DNA of 64,000 nt, taken from assembly GCA_963784425.1 (NCBI GenBank), contig CAWARM010000002.1, forward strand, positions 36,106 through 100,105, read 5' to 3'. Positions 35,385 through 44,431 of this stretch are shown here, in pieces; the stretch's first letter is position 1, and each line of letters starts with the position of its first letter. The position numbers and the translations under genes were made by a program. A model generated the notes under the pieces. It had not been told where the DNA came from. It did no database searches and saw only the letters and a list, made by a program, of their open reading frames with translations. Source of the stretch: SHZL01 sp963784425 (lineage in GTDB: Bacteria > Pseudomonadota > Gammaproteobacteria > Xanthomonadales > SZUA-36).

Positions 35385-36746
35385 TCAATCCACCCTGACG
35401 ATGTAATCCTCACCCTTGCGGTTCACCTGTATGAGGATAGGCCCACTGCCGGCTTGCACCAGGTCCTGTAGCTCGACCAGGCCTTTTACGGGCTGACGGT
35501 TGATGCCGGTGATGATGTCACCTTCGCGGAAGCCTTTGCCGGCAAGAAGGCTGTTTTCATCCAGTTCAACCAGCACGACGCCACTGACCCTTTCCGTACT
35601 TTGCCGCGCCGGTATCTCTGCAAATCGCGCTCCTTGCAGGCGGCGGTCAATCGTTGCCCCATCCAGCTCCCGCAGCTCAGTCACGCCTATGTTGACCTTC
35701 ACCATTTGGGATGCGCGAATATAGTCAAGTTCCTGTTTCTTTCCAATGGGTAACTGCCCTTCCGCATTGTAGAAATCCTGCATGTTGCGCACCGGGTTGG
35801 CAGCCAGTGATGTGATGACATCCCCAGCCTTGATACCGGCTTGCTCCGCGGGAGACCCTTCGACCACCTCGGCAACCAGGGCTCCGTGGATATCACCAGA
35901 GCCCAGGGCTGCGGCCAGGTCCTCCGTCAAGTCCTGTACGTAGATGCCCAAAGTTCCACGACGGACTTCACCATACTGGGCAAGCTGTTCCAGCACATAA
36001 CGGGCCATCACGGACGGGATGGCAAAACCGATGCCAACGTTGCCACCACTGGGAGTAAAAATGGCACTGTTGATTCCCACCAGCTCGCCGCGCAGGTTGA
36101 CCAGTGCACCGCCGGAATTACCCGGATTGATGGATGCGTCGGTCTGGATGAAGTTCTGGAATTCCAGTCCTCGGAAACCGGCACGCCCCAGCGCGCTGAC
36201 TATGCCGGAGGTGACTGTCTGGCCGAGGCCAAAAGGGTTGCCGACGGCGACGACAAAATCCCCCACGCGCAGCAGGCTGGAATCCGCGAGGGGCAATGCG
36301 TGGAGGCCGTCTGCCTTGATCCGCACCATGGCGAGATCCGTTTCCGGATCGGTGCCGATTACCTCCGCGGTGAAGCTGCGACCATCGGACAAAGTTACCG
36401 ATATGTCATCTGCACCCTCAATCACGTGATTGTTGGTCAGTACATAACCCTCGTCCGCATCGACAATGACGCCGGAACCCAGGCTTTGCGAAACCCGTTC
36501 TTGCGGCTGGTCAGGAACATTGAAAAAGCGCCGGAAGAATGGGTCATCGAGCAGAGGACTGCGAATGCGTACCCGGGTCTGGGTGTAAACGTTGACTACG
36601 GAAGGAGTAACCCGCTCCAGCACCGGCGCGAGTGATGGCAGCGGCTCCCCTTCAACCAAGGGGGGCAGGGCCGCAAACGACAGGGCGCTGTTGAACAATC
36701 CAAGAGTGACGATCACGAGGTTAAGGGCTTTTGCTGTGTTGTGCAT
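35385..36746 (-). CDS. degQ: DegQ/DegP-type periplasmic serine protease
   Basis: 453 residues with a signal peptide ending near LSFA. The trypsin-like triad is visible: His107 (TNNHVIEGADD), Asp137 (DPETDLAMV) and Ser211 (NPGNSGGALV). Two PDZ domains follow (about 265-345 and 370-450). A proline-rich RSPLLDDPFFRRFF loop is typical of DegQ/DegP. It performs quality control of periplasmic proteins. The choice between DegQ and DegP is uncertain. Confidence 0.9.
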   Translation of the reverse strand: MHNTAKALNLVIVTLGLFNSALSFAALPPLVEGEPLPSLAPVLERVTPSVVNVYTQTRVRIRSPLLDDPFFRRFFNVPDQPQERVSQSLGSGVIVDADEGYVLTNNHVIEGADDISVTLSDGRSFTAEVIGTDPETDLAMVRIKADGLHALPLADSSLLRVGDFVVAVGNPFGLGQTVTSGIVSALGRAGFRGLEFQNFIQTDASINPGNSGGALVNLRGELVGINSAIFTPSGGNVGIGFAIPSVMARYVLEQLAQYGEVRRGTLGIYVQDLTEDLAAALGSGDIHGALVAEVVEGSPAEQAGIKAGDVITSLAANPVRNMQDFYNAEGQLPIGKKQELDYIRASQMVKVNIGVTELRELDGATIDRRLQGARFAEIPARQSTERVSGVVLVELDENSLLAGKGFREGDIITGINRQPVKGLVELQDLVQAGSGPILIQVNRKGEDYIVRVD

Positions 36747-36777
36747 TGTTATCTCATCCGATTTGACCGGGTGTTGG

Positions 36778-36935
36778 ACCGGGTTCGAGCCCGGAGGTTC
36801 TGTTCCTCACCGCAAGCAACACACAGCAGGGCCGGGAGCGGGGAGTTCTTTCAGGACCGTCGCCAGCAGGGAGGCTGGCGAGGAGCTTACAAGGATGTAC
36901 TTGCAGCGTGTCCGGAAAGAACTCCCCGCTCCCGG
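36778..36935. repeat. palindromic elements in the degQ-HNH intergenic region
   Basis: The main element is a 21-bp perfect inverted pair: 36832-36852 starting CCGGGAGCGGGGAGTTCTTT and its complement at 36915-36935. The stem continues past a mismatch (AGGAC/GTCCG), and the interior holds a second hairpin CGCCAGC-AGGGAG-GCTGGCG (36861-36880). A separate small hairpin CCGGG-TTCGAG-CCCGG lies at 36778-36793. There is no coding potential. It may be a MITE-like or dispersed repeat; copies elsewhere cannot be checked here. Confidence 0.65.
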
Positions 36936-36991
36936 ACAGGCACCCTGTAACGAACTGAGCTCAAGTCGCGGAAACAAATACCCGTCCAGTC

Positions 36992-37020
36992 TTGCCATTT
37001 CAGAGCAAACCGGATATACA
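36992..37020 (+). promoter_or_regulatory. sigma-70 promoter upstream of the HNH gene
   Basis: TTGCCA at 36992-36997, a 17-bp spacer and TATACA at 37015-37020, about 75 bp before the ATG at 37097. Confidence 0.6.
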
Positions 37021-37096
37021 ACCGGTACAAGAAATTGCAAATACGCTATGTTGATGCCTTGTTTCATATCTACCCCGGCAGCACAGTGAGCAGGAC

Positions 37097-37705
37097 ATGG
37101 ATCTACAGCAACAGGTTTTGAGAACCGACGTTTCCGGGATGCCGCTGGAATGGATCGACTACCAGGAAGCGGTGCGCCTGATCGCTCTGGACCAGGTGAG
37201 TTACTCGCTCGGACGGACCCTGTATCGCATCCGCGGTGGCATCAATGCCGTTACCGGGGAACGCAGCGCCATCGAAGTCAACGCCATAATCGCCAGCTGG
37301 GGCCATCACCCTCACGCCCATCTTTTTGCCAGTGGCTATACACCTCCGCTGAGCAATAAAGCCCTGTTCCGCAGGGACCAGTCTTTGTGCCTGTACTGCG
37401 GTATACCGTTTCCCAATTTCATGCTTTCGCGGGATCATGTCAAGCCGTTCAGTCAGGGCGGCAAGGATACATGGGCCAACGTTGTGACTGCCTGCAAACG
37501 CTGCAATAACCACAAAGCCGGTCGTACGCCGGAGCAGGCCGGCCTGCAATTGCTGGCGATTCCATTTACCCCTACCCACGCCGAATATATCTACCTGCAA
37601 GGCCGCAGAATCCTGGCGGACCAGATGGAATTCCTGCTGGCGCATTTCCCGCGCAACAGCGTTTTGCGCAAACGCGTTGAACAAGGGCAGGAGTTGTTGG
37701 CCTAG
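37097..37705 (+). CDS. HNH endonuclease-family protein
   Basis: 202 residues. A central HNH-type domain carries CLYCG (about 97-101), SRDHVKPFSQGG and WANVVTACKRCNNHKAGRTP: two Cys pairs forming a zinc knuckle around the His-Asn-His catalytic core. The N-terminal 90 residues (EAVRLIALDQVSYSLG) are a conserved companion of this cyanobacterial/proteobacterial HNH_5 type. Its role is not known; it need not be a mobile or restriction enzyme. It has its own promoter. Confidence 0.85.
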   Translation: MDLQQQVLRTDVSGMPLEWIDYQEAVRLIALDQVSYSLGRTLYRIRGGINAVTGERSAIEVNAIIASWGHHPHAHLFASGYTPPLSNKALFRRDQSLCLYCGIPFPNFMLSRDHVKPFSQGGKDTWANVVTACKRCNNHKAGRTPEQAGLQLLAIPFTPTHAEYIYLQGRRILADQMEFLLAHFPRNSVLRKRVEQGQELLA

Positions 37706-37716
37706 GATAGTAGTTA

Positions 37717-37744
37717 TTGACTTGGGGCAGTGGGATTCTATGCA
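37717..37744 (+). promoter_or_regulatory. candidate sigma-70 promoter of the exonuclease gene
   Basis: TTGACT at 37717-37722, a 16-bp spacer and TATGCA at 37739-37744, only 14 bp before the ATG at 37758, so transcripts would have a very short leader. Confidence 0.4.
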
Positions 37745-37757
37745 ATAATCCCTGCAC

Positions 37758-38642
37758 ATGAACCTTCCACCCGTCTACCTGATCGATGCCAGCGTGTATA
37801 TTTTTCGTGCGTGGTTTTCGGTCCCGGATGATTTCACCAATGGGCGGGGCGAGCCTACCAACGCGGCCTATGGCTTCTGCGGGTTTCTGTGCAGCATGCT
37901 GGAACAAACATCTGCCCAGCATGTGGCCGTGGCCTTTGACGAGTCACTGACCACAAGTTATCGCAACGAAATTTATCCCGCGTACAAAGCCAACCGCGAC
38001 CCGGCGCCGGAAGATTTGAAACGGCAGTTTCAGTGGGCCCGGTTGATTGCTGAATGTCTCGGGCTGCGCTGCTTTGCCGACCCCAGGTTTGAGGCCGATG
38101 ACCTGATTGGAACCCTGGCTGAGCACTGGCGTGCGCGCGGTCACCCGGTATGCGTGGTCAGCAGTGACAAAGACCTCGCCCAGCTGGTTCGCCCAGGCGA
38201 TCACTGGTGGGATTTTTCACGCAACGAAAAACTCGGTACCGCACAGATAGCGCAGAAATTCGGCGTCGCACCAGAACAGATTGCCGACTACCTGGCGCTC
38301 GCTGGCGATGCGGTGGACAATATTCCCGGAATACCGGGCGTGGGTCCGAAATCAGCTTCCGCCCTGCTGCGGCATTTCGGCGACATGGACTCCATCTTCA
38401 GCCGCCTCGAAGAAGTGCAGCACCTCAGCATTCGCGGCGCGAAATCCCTGCAGCAAAAACTACGCACTCATCGCGCGGCCGCTGAGCTGGCCCGACGTCT
38501 AACCGTCATCCAGACCAATGTTGCGTCCGCCCTGGCGAGGCCTGAAATCCACCGCAACGTGGTGGATACTGCCGGCCTCAACCGCCTGTTTGACCAGTTG
38601 CAATTTGGCGGTATGCTGCGCCAGCGCTGCCTGCGAGTTTAG
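37758..38642 (+). CDS. 5'-3' exonuclease/flap endonuclease, ExoIX (Xni)-like
   Basis: 294 residues resembling the N-terminal nuclease domain of DNA polymerase I. Motifs: YLIDASVYIFRAWF, AYKANRDPAPE, RFEADDLIGTLA, SSDKDLAQLV and the helix-3-turn GDAVDNIPGIPGVGPKSA. Unlike E. coli Xni it keeps the full set of acidic metal ligands visible in FEADD, SSDKD and GDAVDN. It acts on flap or 5'-end DNA in replication and repair. Convergent with the beta-propeller gene. Confidence 0.9.
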   Translation: MNLPPVYLIDASVYIFRAWFSVPDDFTNGRGEPTNAAYGFCGFLCSMLEQTSAQHVAVAFDESLTTSYRNEIYPAYKANRDPAPEDLKRQFQWARLIAECLGLRCFADPRFEADDLIGTLAEHWRARGHPVCVVSSDKDLAQLVRPGDHWWDFSRNEKLGTAQIAQKFGVAPEQIADYLALAGDAVDNIPGIPGVGPKSASALLRHFGDMDSIFSRLEEVQHLSIRGAKSLQQKLRTHRAAAELARRLTVIQTNVASALARPEIHRNVVDTAGLNRLFDQLQFGGMLRQRCLRV

Positions 38643-38654
38643 GCAATCGGTCGC

Positions 38655-40085
38655 TCAATGTTGCGCCTTTTTGGCCTCGACGTCGGCATTGTATTTCCTG
38701 TTCTCAACCGGTGTTATCGGTTCACTCAATACCATGGGTGATTTCATTACTGTTGTCACCGCGGGCTCACCATTTTTATCGCTCTTGTTGCCCTCGGCAA
38801 AATAGTAAATCGCACCGGTGTTGACCACGCCGAACGCGGGTGAATCGAATTCTTCAAGGGCAATAGCCAGCGGGGTCACCGTGGCTACATCCAGGCCGTT
38901 CGGGGCCAGGGTAAGACGCATCAGTCTTTGCGGGGTAATTCCATTCTGCAGCATCAACAAACTGTCCTCGCTGTACATCAACCCGGAAATCCCGCCAACA
39001 TTCAGTGTTTCCGGCACACCCAGCACCGTGGAGGTTTTCGCTTCAATGTCCACTACCAGGATGCCGAGTGCCGCGTCAGCGATGTACATCTTCGTGCCGG
39101 TATCCGACAGCGCCATGTCCCTGAAGCCCGTCATGTCGCTTTTGGCCATGAATGGCTCCACCTGGCTGCCATCTGCCATCTTGCGAAATACCATGGGCAC
39201 AGCCCGATCAATAAAGTAGATATTGCCCTGCGGCGTGATGCCAATCCGACCAGGCACGTGCGGGAGGGCATCGATCGGAAGGTCAAAGCGGTTGAGCAGT
39301 TTCAGGGTCTTTAGATCAAACTCAAGTAGTGCTGCGCGACCGAGGTCGGCGGGCGGCAGCCCGATGAAAACAGGAACCCCGGCTGAACTTAGCCACAATC
39401 GATTCCTGGCCGCGTCAACTGCGAGACCGGTAATGGCCAAAATCCCGTTCTTTTCAGAAGCACTCAACAGTTTTTTGGTTTTGCCGTTCGGTGCGACAGC
39501 AAATACCACGCCGGTATCGAGTGTACCTACCAGGAACGCGCCGCGATTGTCATCCCAGGCAATACTTTCCGGGCGCATGGTGGTCTCTGGCAGGGTGAAC
39601 ACCGCGCTACCCTCACCCATGGGTTCGCCCGCCTTGATCATCAGGTCATTCAGGTAATCGTAAACCTCCGTCTTGCGGATATTCACGGTATCTTCACTGG
39701 AGTTGAAGTCGAAAGACAAGCCTTGCTGCTGCATGACGTGCATGTAATTGTAGGCAGTGGGCGTCTTGCCCAGTTGCGACGCTCCAAACACCATCCACTC
39801 CATGTACAAGGGTTCGTAGGGGCGTAAGTCGCGCAACTTTATCGTTGCCTGCAGGAATCGTAGCCATTCCTTTTCCCGGTGGGACGCTACAGCCAATTCG
39901 TGCAATCCCTTCAGGTCCTGAGGCAACGGCTTCCTCGGTTTCGTGCTGTCGACAGCTGGAGCGGTCGAAGGAACCGGGGGTGCCGTCTGCGCCTGTTTGG
40001 CTGGTACAGACTGCGCCCACGCGGCGGGACTGCAAAGAATAATGGCGCACGATAGGGCCGTAGCGTTCAGCGATTTGAGTGTCAT
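38655..40085 (-). CDS. secreted beta-propeller (SMP-30/NHL-like) protein
   Basis: 476 residues from ATG 40085; the frame runs to 40178, but MTLKSLNATALSCAIILCSPAAWA is a clear signal peptide. After a Pro-rich linker and a TPR-like helical segment (KEWLRFLQATIKLRDLRPYE), the last 300 residues repeat propeller blades such as ESIAWDDNRGAFLVGTLDTG, GLAVDAARNRLWLSS and GITPQGNIYFIDR. Similar to SMP-30/gluconolactonase-like folds, but no catalytic residues can be assigned. Periplasmic; function unknown. Confidence 0.75.
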   Translation of the reverse strand: MTLKSLNATALSCAIILCSPAAWAQSVPAKQAQTAPPVPSTAPAVDSTKPRKPLPQDLKGLHELAVASHREKEWLRFLQATIKLRDLRPYEPLYMEWMVFGASQLGKTPTAYNYMHVMQQQGLSFDFNSSEDTVNIRKTEVYDYLNDLMIKAGEPMGEGSAVFTLPETTMRPESIAWDDNRGAFLVGTLDTGVVFAVAPNGKTKKLLSASEKNGILAITGLAVDAARNRLWLSSAGVPVFIGLPPADLGRAALLEFDLKTLKLLNRFDLPIDALPHVPGRIGITPQGNIYFIDRAVPMVFRKMADGSQVEPFMAKSDMTGFRDMALSDTGTKMYIADAALGILVVDIEAKTSTVLGVPETLNVGGISGLMYSEDSLLMLQNGITPQRLMRLTLAPNGLDVATVTPLAIALEEFDSPAFGVVNTGAIYYFAEGNKSDKNGEPAVTTVMKSPMVLSEPITPVENRKYNADVEAKKAQH

Positions 40086-40258
40086 ATCAGTTTCCCGGGG
40101 TGATCGGATGGCGGCGTCGACATGACACTGCCAGAGGTTCCAGGCCTGAACCTGCAGCTTCCAGGCACTGGCGGACATGTTTGAGCAAAATCAGCAAGGT
40201 TGGTTCCACGACCCGCAATACATTGCCCCGCAGGCCCGGGCTGCCACGGAACGAATTC

Positions 40259-40287
40259 TTACCGTGCCATCTTTGCTGTTTTACAAT
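40259..40287 (+). promoter_or_regulatory. sigma-70 promoter of the Nudix gene
   Basis: TTACCG at 40259-40264, a 17-bp spacer and TACAAT at 40282-40287, about 29 bp before ATG 40316. The rest of the 230-bp gap to the divergent propeller gene shows nothing recognisable. Confidence 0.5.
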
Positions 40288-40315
40288 GGCGCAATTTTAA
40301 CAGAGAGTGGGCGCC

Positions 40316-40843
40316 ATGCAGAGTCGTGAATCATTATACCGGGGGAAATATCTGAGCCTGCTCAAAATTGGTCGCTGGGAGTTTGTCAGCCGCAGCAACG
40401 CTTCGGGCGTGGTTGCCTTAATAGCCGTCACCGACCAGCGCGAATTGGTGCTGGTCGAGCAGTTCCGTATCCCGATCAATTCCACGGTCATAGAGCTGCC
40501 CGCCGGTCTGGTGGGCGATTTGACCGAACGGGACGAGCCCGTGCTGCTTGCCGCTCAGCGTGAGCTGCTTGAGGAAACCGGCTTCGAAGCTGCGTGCCTG
40601 GAAGTGCTGATGACCTGTCCCAGTTCAGCGGGCATGAGTGACGAAGTCATTACCTTTGTGTTAGCCACGGGATTGAAGCGAGTGGCAGCCGGTGGCGGTG
40701 ACAGCAGCGAAGACATCACCGTCCATGTCGTTCCCCTGGCTGAGGTCGATCGCTGGCTCGCGGACCGGCGCACAGCGGGCACGCCGCAGGATCCAAAGAT
40801 TTTCACTGCCTTGTACTGGCTCAGCCGGGAAACAAGGGGCTGA
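40316..40843 (+). CDS. Nudix hydrolase, ADP-ribose pyrophosphatase-like
   Basis: 175 residues from ATG 40316; GTG 40307 is also in frame, but GAGAG fits the ATG better. The Nudix box reads GDLTERDEPVLLAAQRELLEETG, with one extra residue between the Gly and first Glu compared with GX5EX7REUXEEXGU. LVEQFRIPINSTVIELPAGLV upstream is the ADP-ribose pyrophosphatase (NudF-like) pattern. It cleaves a nucleotide-sugar diphosphate in the cytoplasm. Convergent with metF, one base apart. Confidence 0.88.
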   Translation: MQSRESLYRGKYLSLLKIGRWEFVSRSNASGVVALIAVTDQRELVLVEQFRIPINSTVIELPAGLVGDLTERDEPVLLAAQRELLEETGFEAACLEVLMTCPSSAGMSDEVITFVLATGLKRVAAGGGDSSEDITVHVVPLAEVDRWLADRRTAGTPQDPKIFTALYWLSRETRG

Positions 40844-40844
40844 C

Positions 40845-41690
40845 TCAGGCCACCGGCAAGGCGTTCAACCGCTGCCACAACATCAGGCTCGCATTGGCGC
40901 GGTTGAGGGTATAGAAATGCAAACCCGGAGCGCCTCCCGCCAGCAACTGTTCACACAGCCTGGTCACCACATCAAGACCAAAATCACGGATCGAAGCTCC
41001 GTCATCACCAAACCCTTCCAGCCGTCGTCGCAACCATTGGGGGATTTCTGCCCCGCACAGAGAAGAAAAGTGCGACAGCTGACGGTAATTGGTGATGGGC
41101 ATGATGCCCGGCGTGATGGGGATAGTCACGCCCAATCGCCCGCAGTCTTCAACAAAGCGGAAATAGCTGTCGGCATTGTAGAAATACTGCGTTACGGAGC
41201 TGTCCGCCCCGGCTTCGACTTTGCGCCGGAAAAATTCGAGATCAGAATTCGCCGAGGGTGATTCCGGATGGAACTCCGGATAGCTCGCCACCACAATGTG
41301 GAACTGGTCGGCAAATTCCTGGCGGATGAAACTCACCAACTCACTGGCGTTTTGAAACGGGCCAGTGCCGGACACACCATCGGGGCGATCCCCGCGCAGC
41401 ACCAACATACGGTGCACGCCAGCCTGGCGGTAACCATTCAGCAAGGCACGCAGCATCTCGCGGCTTTGCACCATGCAGGAAATGTGCGGGGCCACTGGCA
41501 CACCCGTGTCCCGCAACAGTGCCATGACCGTTTCCCGGGTTGCATCCAGGGTCGAGCCACCGGCGCCGAAGGTTACTGATAAATAATGGGGATTGAGTGA
41601 CGCAAGCTTCTGCCAGGTGGACTCAAGTATGAGCTTCTGCTCTTCCGTTCGTGGCGGAAAAAACTCGAAGGAAATGTTGGTTACCGGCAC
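40845..41690 (-). CDS. metF: methylenetetrahydrofolate reductase
   Basis: 281 residues, the bacterial length. FAD-dependent TIM barrel that makes 5-methyl-THF for methionine synthesis. It shows SFEFFPPRTEEQ at the N-terminus, SVTFGAGGSTLDATRETV and MLVLRGDRPDG. Last gene of the minus-strand metK-ahcY-metF group, 66 bp after ahcY; together they provide S-adenosylmethionine synthesis, removal of its by-product, and methyl-group renewal. Confidence 0.96.
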   Translation of the reverse strand: MPVTNISFEFFPPRTEEQKLILESTWQKLASLNPHYLSVTFGAGGSTLDATRETVMALLRDTGVPVAPHISCMVQSREMLRALLNGYRQAGVHRMLVLRGDRPDGVSGTGPFQNASELVSFIRQEFADQFHIVVASYPEFHPESPSANSDLEFFRRKVEAGADSSVTQYFYNADSYFRFVEDCGRLGVTIPITPGIMPITNYRQLSHFSSLCGAEIPQWLRRRLEGFGDDGASIRDFGLDVVTRLCEQLLAGGAPGLHFYTLNRANASLMLWQRLNALPVA

Positions 41691-41756
41691 TTTTTTTTGC
41701 CTGACCCTTATACCCGGGTATGAAGAGTGCCTGGTCAGTCGGCCAGGCCCCTCAAG

Positions 41757-43187
41757 TCAGTACCGGTAATGATCCGGTTTGTACGGCCCGGAGGCGTCAA
41801 CACCGATGTATTTTGCTTGCTGTGCAGTGAGCTCGGTGAGATGCACACCAATGCGCTCCAGATGCAGGCGCGCCACGTGTTCGTCCAGGTGCTTGGGCAG
41901 TATGTAAACCTGGTTCTCGTAGCGGTCGCCGTGGTTCCACAATTCGATCTGGGCCAGCACCTGGTTGCTGAATGAATTCGACATCACGAAACTGGGATGG
42001 CCGGTAGCACAGCCGAGGTTCACCAGTCGCCCCTGGGCCAGCAGGATGATCCGCCGACCGCTCGGGAAGATGATGTGGTCAACCTGCGGCTTGATGTTTT
42101 CCCATTTGTATTTCTTCAGGCTGGCAATATCGATCTCATTATCGAAATGACCGATGTTGCACACGATGGCCTGGTGTTTCATCTGCACCATGTGGTCGTG
42201 GGTTATGACATGGAAATTACCGGTGGCTGTAACGAAGATATCGGCCTTTGCTGCCGCTTCGTCCATGGTCACCACGCGAAACCCTTCCATGGCAGCCTGC
42301 AATGCGCATATGGGATCAATCTCTGTTACCCAAACCGTTGCACCCAGTCCTTTCAGTGATTGCGCACAACCCTTGCCCACGTCTCCATATCCGGCAACAA
42401 CCGCAATCTTGCCGGCGATCATGACGTCGGTGGCGCGCTTGATGCCGTCCACGAGCGATTCGCGACAGCCGTACAGGTTGTCGAACTTGGACTTGGTCAC
42501 CGAATCATTGACGTTGATCGCCGGGAATGGCAACTGGCCATCCCGCGCCATCTGGTACAAGCGCTTTACGCCGGTGGTGGTTTCTTCGGTAACGCCCTTG
42601 ATTTGCGCAAGCGCCTTCGTATACCAACCGGGCCGGCTCACCAGCCGTTGGCGGATGGCATTGAACAGGGAAACTTCCTCTTCACTGTGCGGATCGTCCA
42701 GCAAGGAAGGGTCTTTCTCCGCCCGGGAACCAAGATACAGCAACAAGGTGGCATCGCCCCCGTCATCGAGGATCATGTTGGCAAAGTTTTCATTGCCTTC
42801 GCCCTGGCCCCAATCAAAAATCCGGTGGGTGAATTCCCAGTACTCATCCAGCGATTCACCTTTGAACGCAAACACCGGCGTGCCGTTTTTGGCGATCGCG
42901 GCGGCGGCGTGATCCTGGGTTGAATAGATGTTGCACGACGCCCAACGCACCTGTGCCCCCAGGGCTTCAAGTGTTTCGATCAGCATCGCGGTCTGGATGG
43001 TCATGTGCAGGCTGCCAGCTATGCGGGTGCCCTTGAGAGGCTGCGCGGCGCCATACTCCGCACGCAATGCCATCAGGCCGGGCATCTCGGTTTCGGCAAT
43101 GGCAATTTCCTTGCGGCCGAAGTCGGCGAGCGTGATATCCGCAACATAAAAATCCTGCTTGTTCATCTGTTCAAGGACAGCATTCAC
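41757..43187 (-). CDS. ahcY: S-adenosyl-L-homocysteine hydrolase
   Basis: 476 residues from GTG 43187, chosen because GGGAG lies seven bases upstream; ATG 43205 would put the ribosome site inside the gene. NAD-binding VVAGYGDVGKGCAQSL, substrate-site motifs VNDSVTKSKFDN and GNFHVITHDHM, and the C-terminal KPDHYRY are intact. It splits S-adenosylhomocysteine to adenosine and homocysteine. The 16-nt tandem repeat lies just upstream. Confidence 0.96.
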   Translation of the reverse strand: MNAVLEQMNKQDFYVADITLADFGRKEIAIAETEMPGLMALRAEYGAAQPLKGTRIAGSLHMTIQTAMLIETLEALGAQVRWASCNIYSTQDHAAAAIAKNGTPVFAFKGESLDEYWEFTHRIFDWGQGEGNENFANMILDDGGDATLLLYLGSRAEKDPSLLDDPHSEEEVSLFNAIRQRLVSRPGWYTKALAQIKGVTEETTTGVKRLYQMARDGQLPFPAINVNDSVTKSKFDNLYGCRESLVDGIKRATDVMIAGKIAVVAGYGDVGKGCAQSLKGLGATVWVTEIDPICALQAAMEGFRVVTMDEAAAKADIFVTATGNFHVITHDHMVQMKHQAIVCNIGHFDNEIDIASLKKYKWENIKPQVDHIIFPSGRRIILLAQGRLVNLGCATGHPSFVMSNSFSNQVLAQIELWNHGDRYENQVYILPKHLDEHVARLHLERIGVHLTELTAQQAKYIGVDASGPYKPDHYRY

Positions 43188-43203
43188 AGTTCTACTCCCA
43201 TGC

Positions 43204-43251
43204 ATTCAGTTTGATGCATATTCAGTTTGGTTCGTATTCAGTTTGGAGCGG
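43204..43251. repeat. three 16-nt direct repeats between metK and ahcY
   Basis: Units start at 43204, 43220 and 43236, each ATTCAGTTTG followed by six variable bases. They fill most of the 71-bp gap before ahcY (minus strand). The constant half and variable half suggest repeated protein sites or a recent slippage event that then diverged. Confidence 0.7.
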
Positions 43252-43258
43252 GCCTGGC

Positions 43259-44431
43259 CTAGAGCCCGGCTGCCTCACGCAATTCTTCCGCCAGCGTGGT
43301 GTCTTCCCAGCTCACCTTGAGATCTTCCCGTCCCATGTGGCCGTATGCCGCGAGAGGCTGGTATATGGGCCGGATCAGGTCGAGCATGCGGATGATGCCG
43401 TAGGGACGCAGATCAAACTTCTGCCGCACCAGTCGCTCGATTTTCTCCGCTGGTATTTTTTCCGTACCAAACGTTTCCACGCTGATCGAAGTTGGCTTGG
43501 CAACACCGATGGCGTAGGACACCTGGATTTCAACGCGGTCAGCGAGGCCTGCGGCCACGAGGTTCTTGGCCACGTAGCGGCAGGCATAAGCCGCTGAACG
43601 ATCGACCTTTGAAGGGTCTTTTCCGGAAAATGCCCCGCCACCGTGGCGGGCCATGCCGCCGTAGGTGTCAACGATGATCTTGCGGCCGGTCAGGCCCGCA
43701 TCACCCATCGGCCCGCCAATTACAAAACGCCCGGTCGGATTGATGTGGTACCTGGTGTTGTTGTCGAGCCAGGCTTTCGGCAGCACGGGCTTGATGATTT
43801 TCTCCATCACCAGCTCATGCAGGTTTTTCTGCGAAATATCGGGGCTGTGCTGGGTTGAGAGCACCACGGCATCGATGCCCGCTGGCTTGCCATTTTCGTA
43901 ACGAAACGTCACCTGGCTCTTGGCGTCCGGGCGCAGGAAGGCTTTGCCCGCCCTGGAAGTGCGGCGCACCAGCGACTGGCGTTTGACCAGTTCGTGGGCG
44001 TAAAAAATAGGAGCGGGCATCAGCACAGCTGTTTCGTTGGTCGCATAACCAAACATCAGGCCCTGGTCACCAGCGCCCTGGTTTTCCGGACGCCCGCGAT
44101 CGACCCCGCGCTTGATGTCGTGTGACTGCTTGCCGATGATATTGATCACGCCGCAGGTATTGCCGTCAAAACCTACCTCCGAGGAGTCATAACCAATTCC
44201 GACTATGACTTTGCGTACAAGGGCCTCGAGATCCACCCAGGCGTTGGTGGTAATTTCACCCCCAACGATGGCAACACCGGTTTTTACAAACGTTTCGCAG
44301 GCAACTCGGGCGTGGGCGGGGTCCTTGTCCTCTTTCAGAATGGCGTCCAGGACGGCATCGGAAATCTGGTCGGCAACCTTGTCCGGGTGGCCTTCGGAAA
44401 CGGATTCTGAGGTGAAAAGGAAGTTTCTCAT
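43259..44431 (-). CDS. metK: S-adenosylmethionine synthetase
   Basis: 390 residues. GHPDKVADQISDAVLD, GAGDQGLMFGYATNET and GGAFSGKDPSKVDRSAAY are the ATP- and metal-binding motifs. It makes S-adenosylmethionine from ATP and methionine. First gene of the metK-ahcY-metF group. A minus-strand TACAAT about 55-60 bp upstream is a possible -10. No SAM riboswitch is recognisable in the leader. Confidence 0.97.
   Translation of the reverse strand: MRNFLFTSESVSEGHPDKVADQISDAVLDAILKEDKDPAHARVACETFVKTGVAIVGGEITTNAWVDLEALVRKVIVGIGYDSSEVGFDGNTCGVINIIGKQSHDIKRGVDRGRPENQGAGDQGLMFGYATNETAVLMPAPIFYAHELVKRQSLVRRTSRAGKAFLRPDAKSQVTFRYENGKPAGIDAVVLSTQHSPDISQKNLHELVMEKIIKPVLPKAWLDNNTRYHINPTGRFVIGGPMGDAGLTGRKIIVDTYGGMARHGGGAFSGKDPSKVDRSAAYACRYVAKNLVAAGLADRVEIQVSYAIGVAKPTSISVETFGTEKIPAEKIERLVRQKFDLRPYGIIRMLDLIRPIYQPLAAYGHMGREDLKVSWEDTTLAEELREAAGL

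Noticed and set aside
36778..36793. tRNA T-arm-like CCGGGTTCGAGCCCGG
   Set aside because: No acceptor, D or anticodon arm lies upstream or downstream; it is only a small hairpin.
43204..43251. CRISPR-like repeat
   Set aside because: Units are only 16 nt in direct contact, without spacers of constant length or cas genes.
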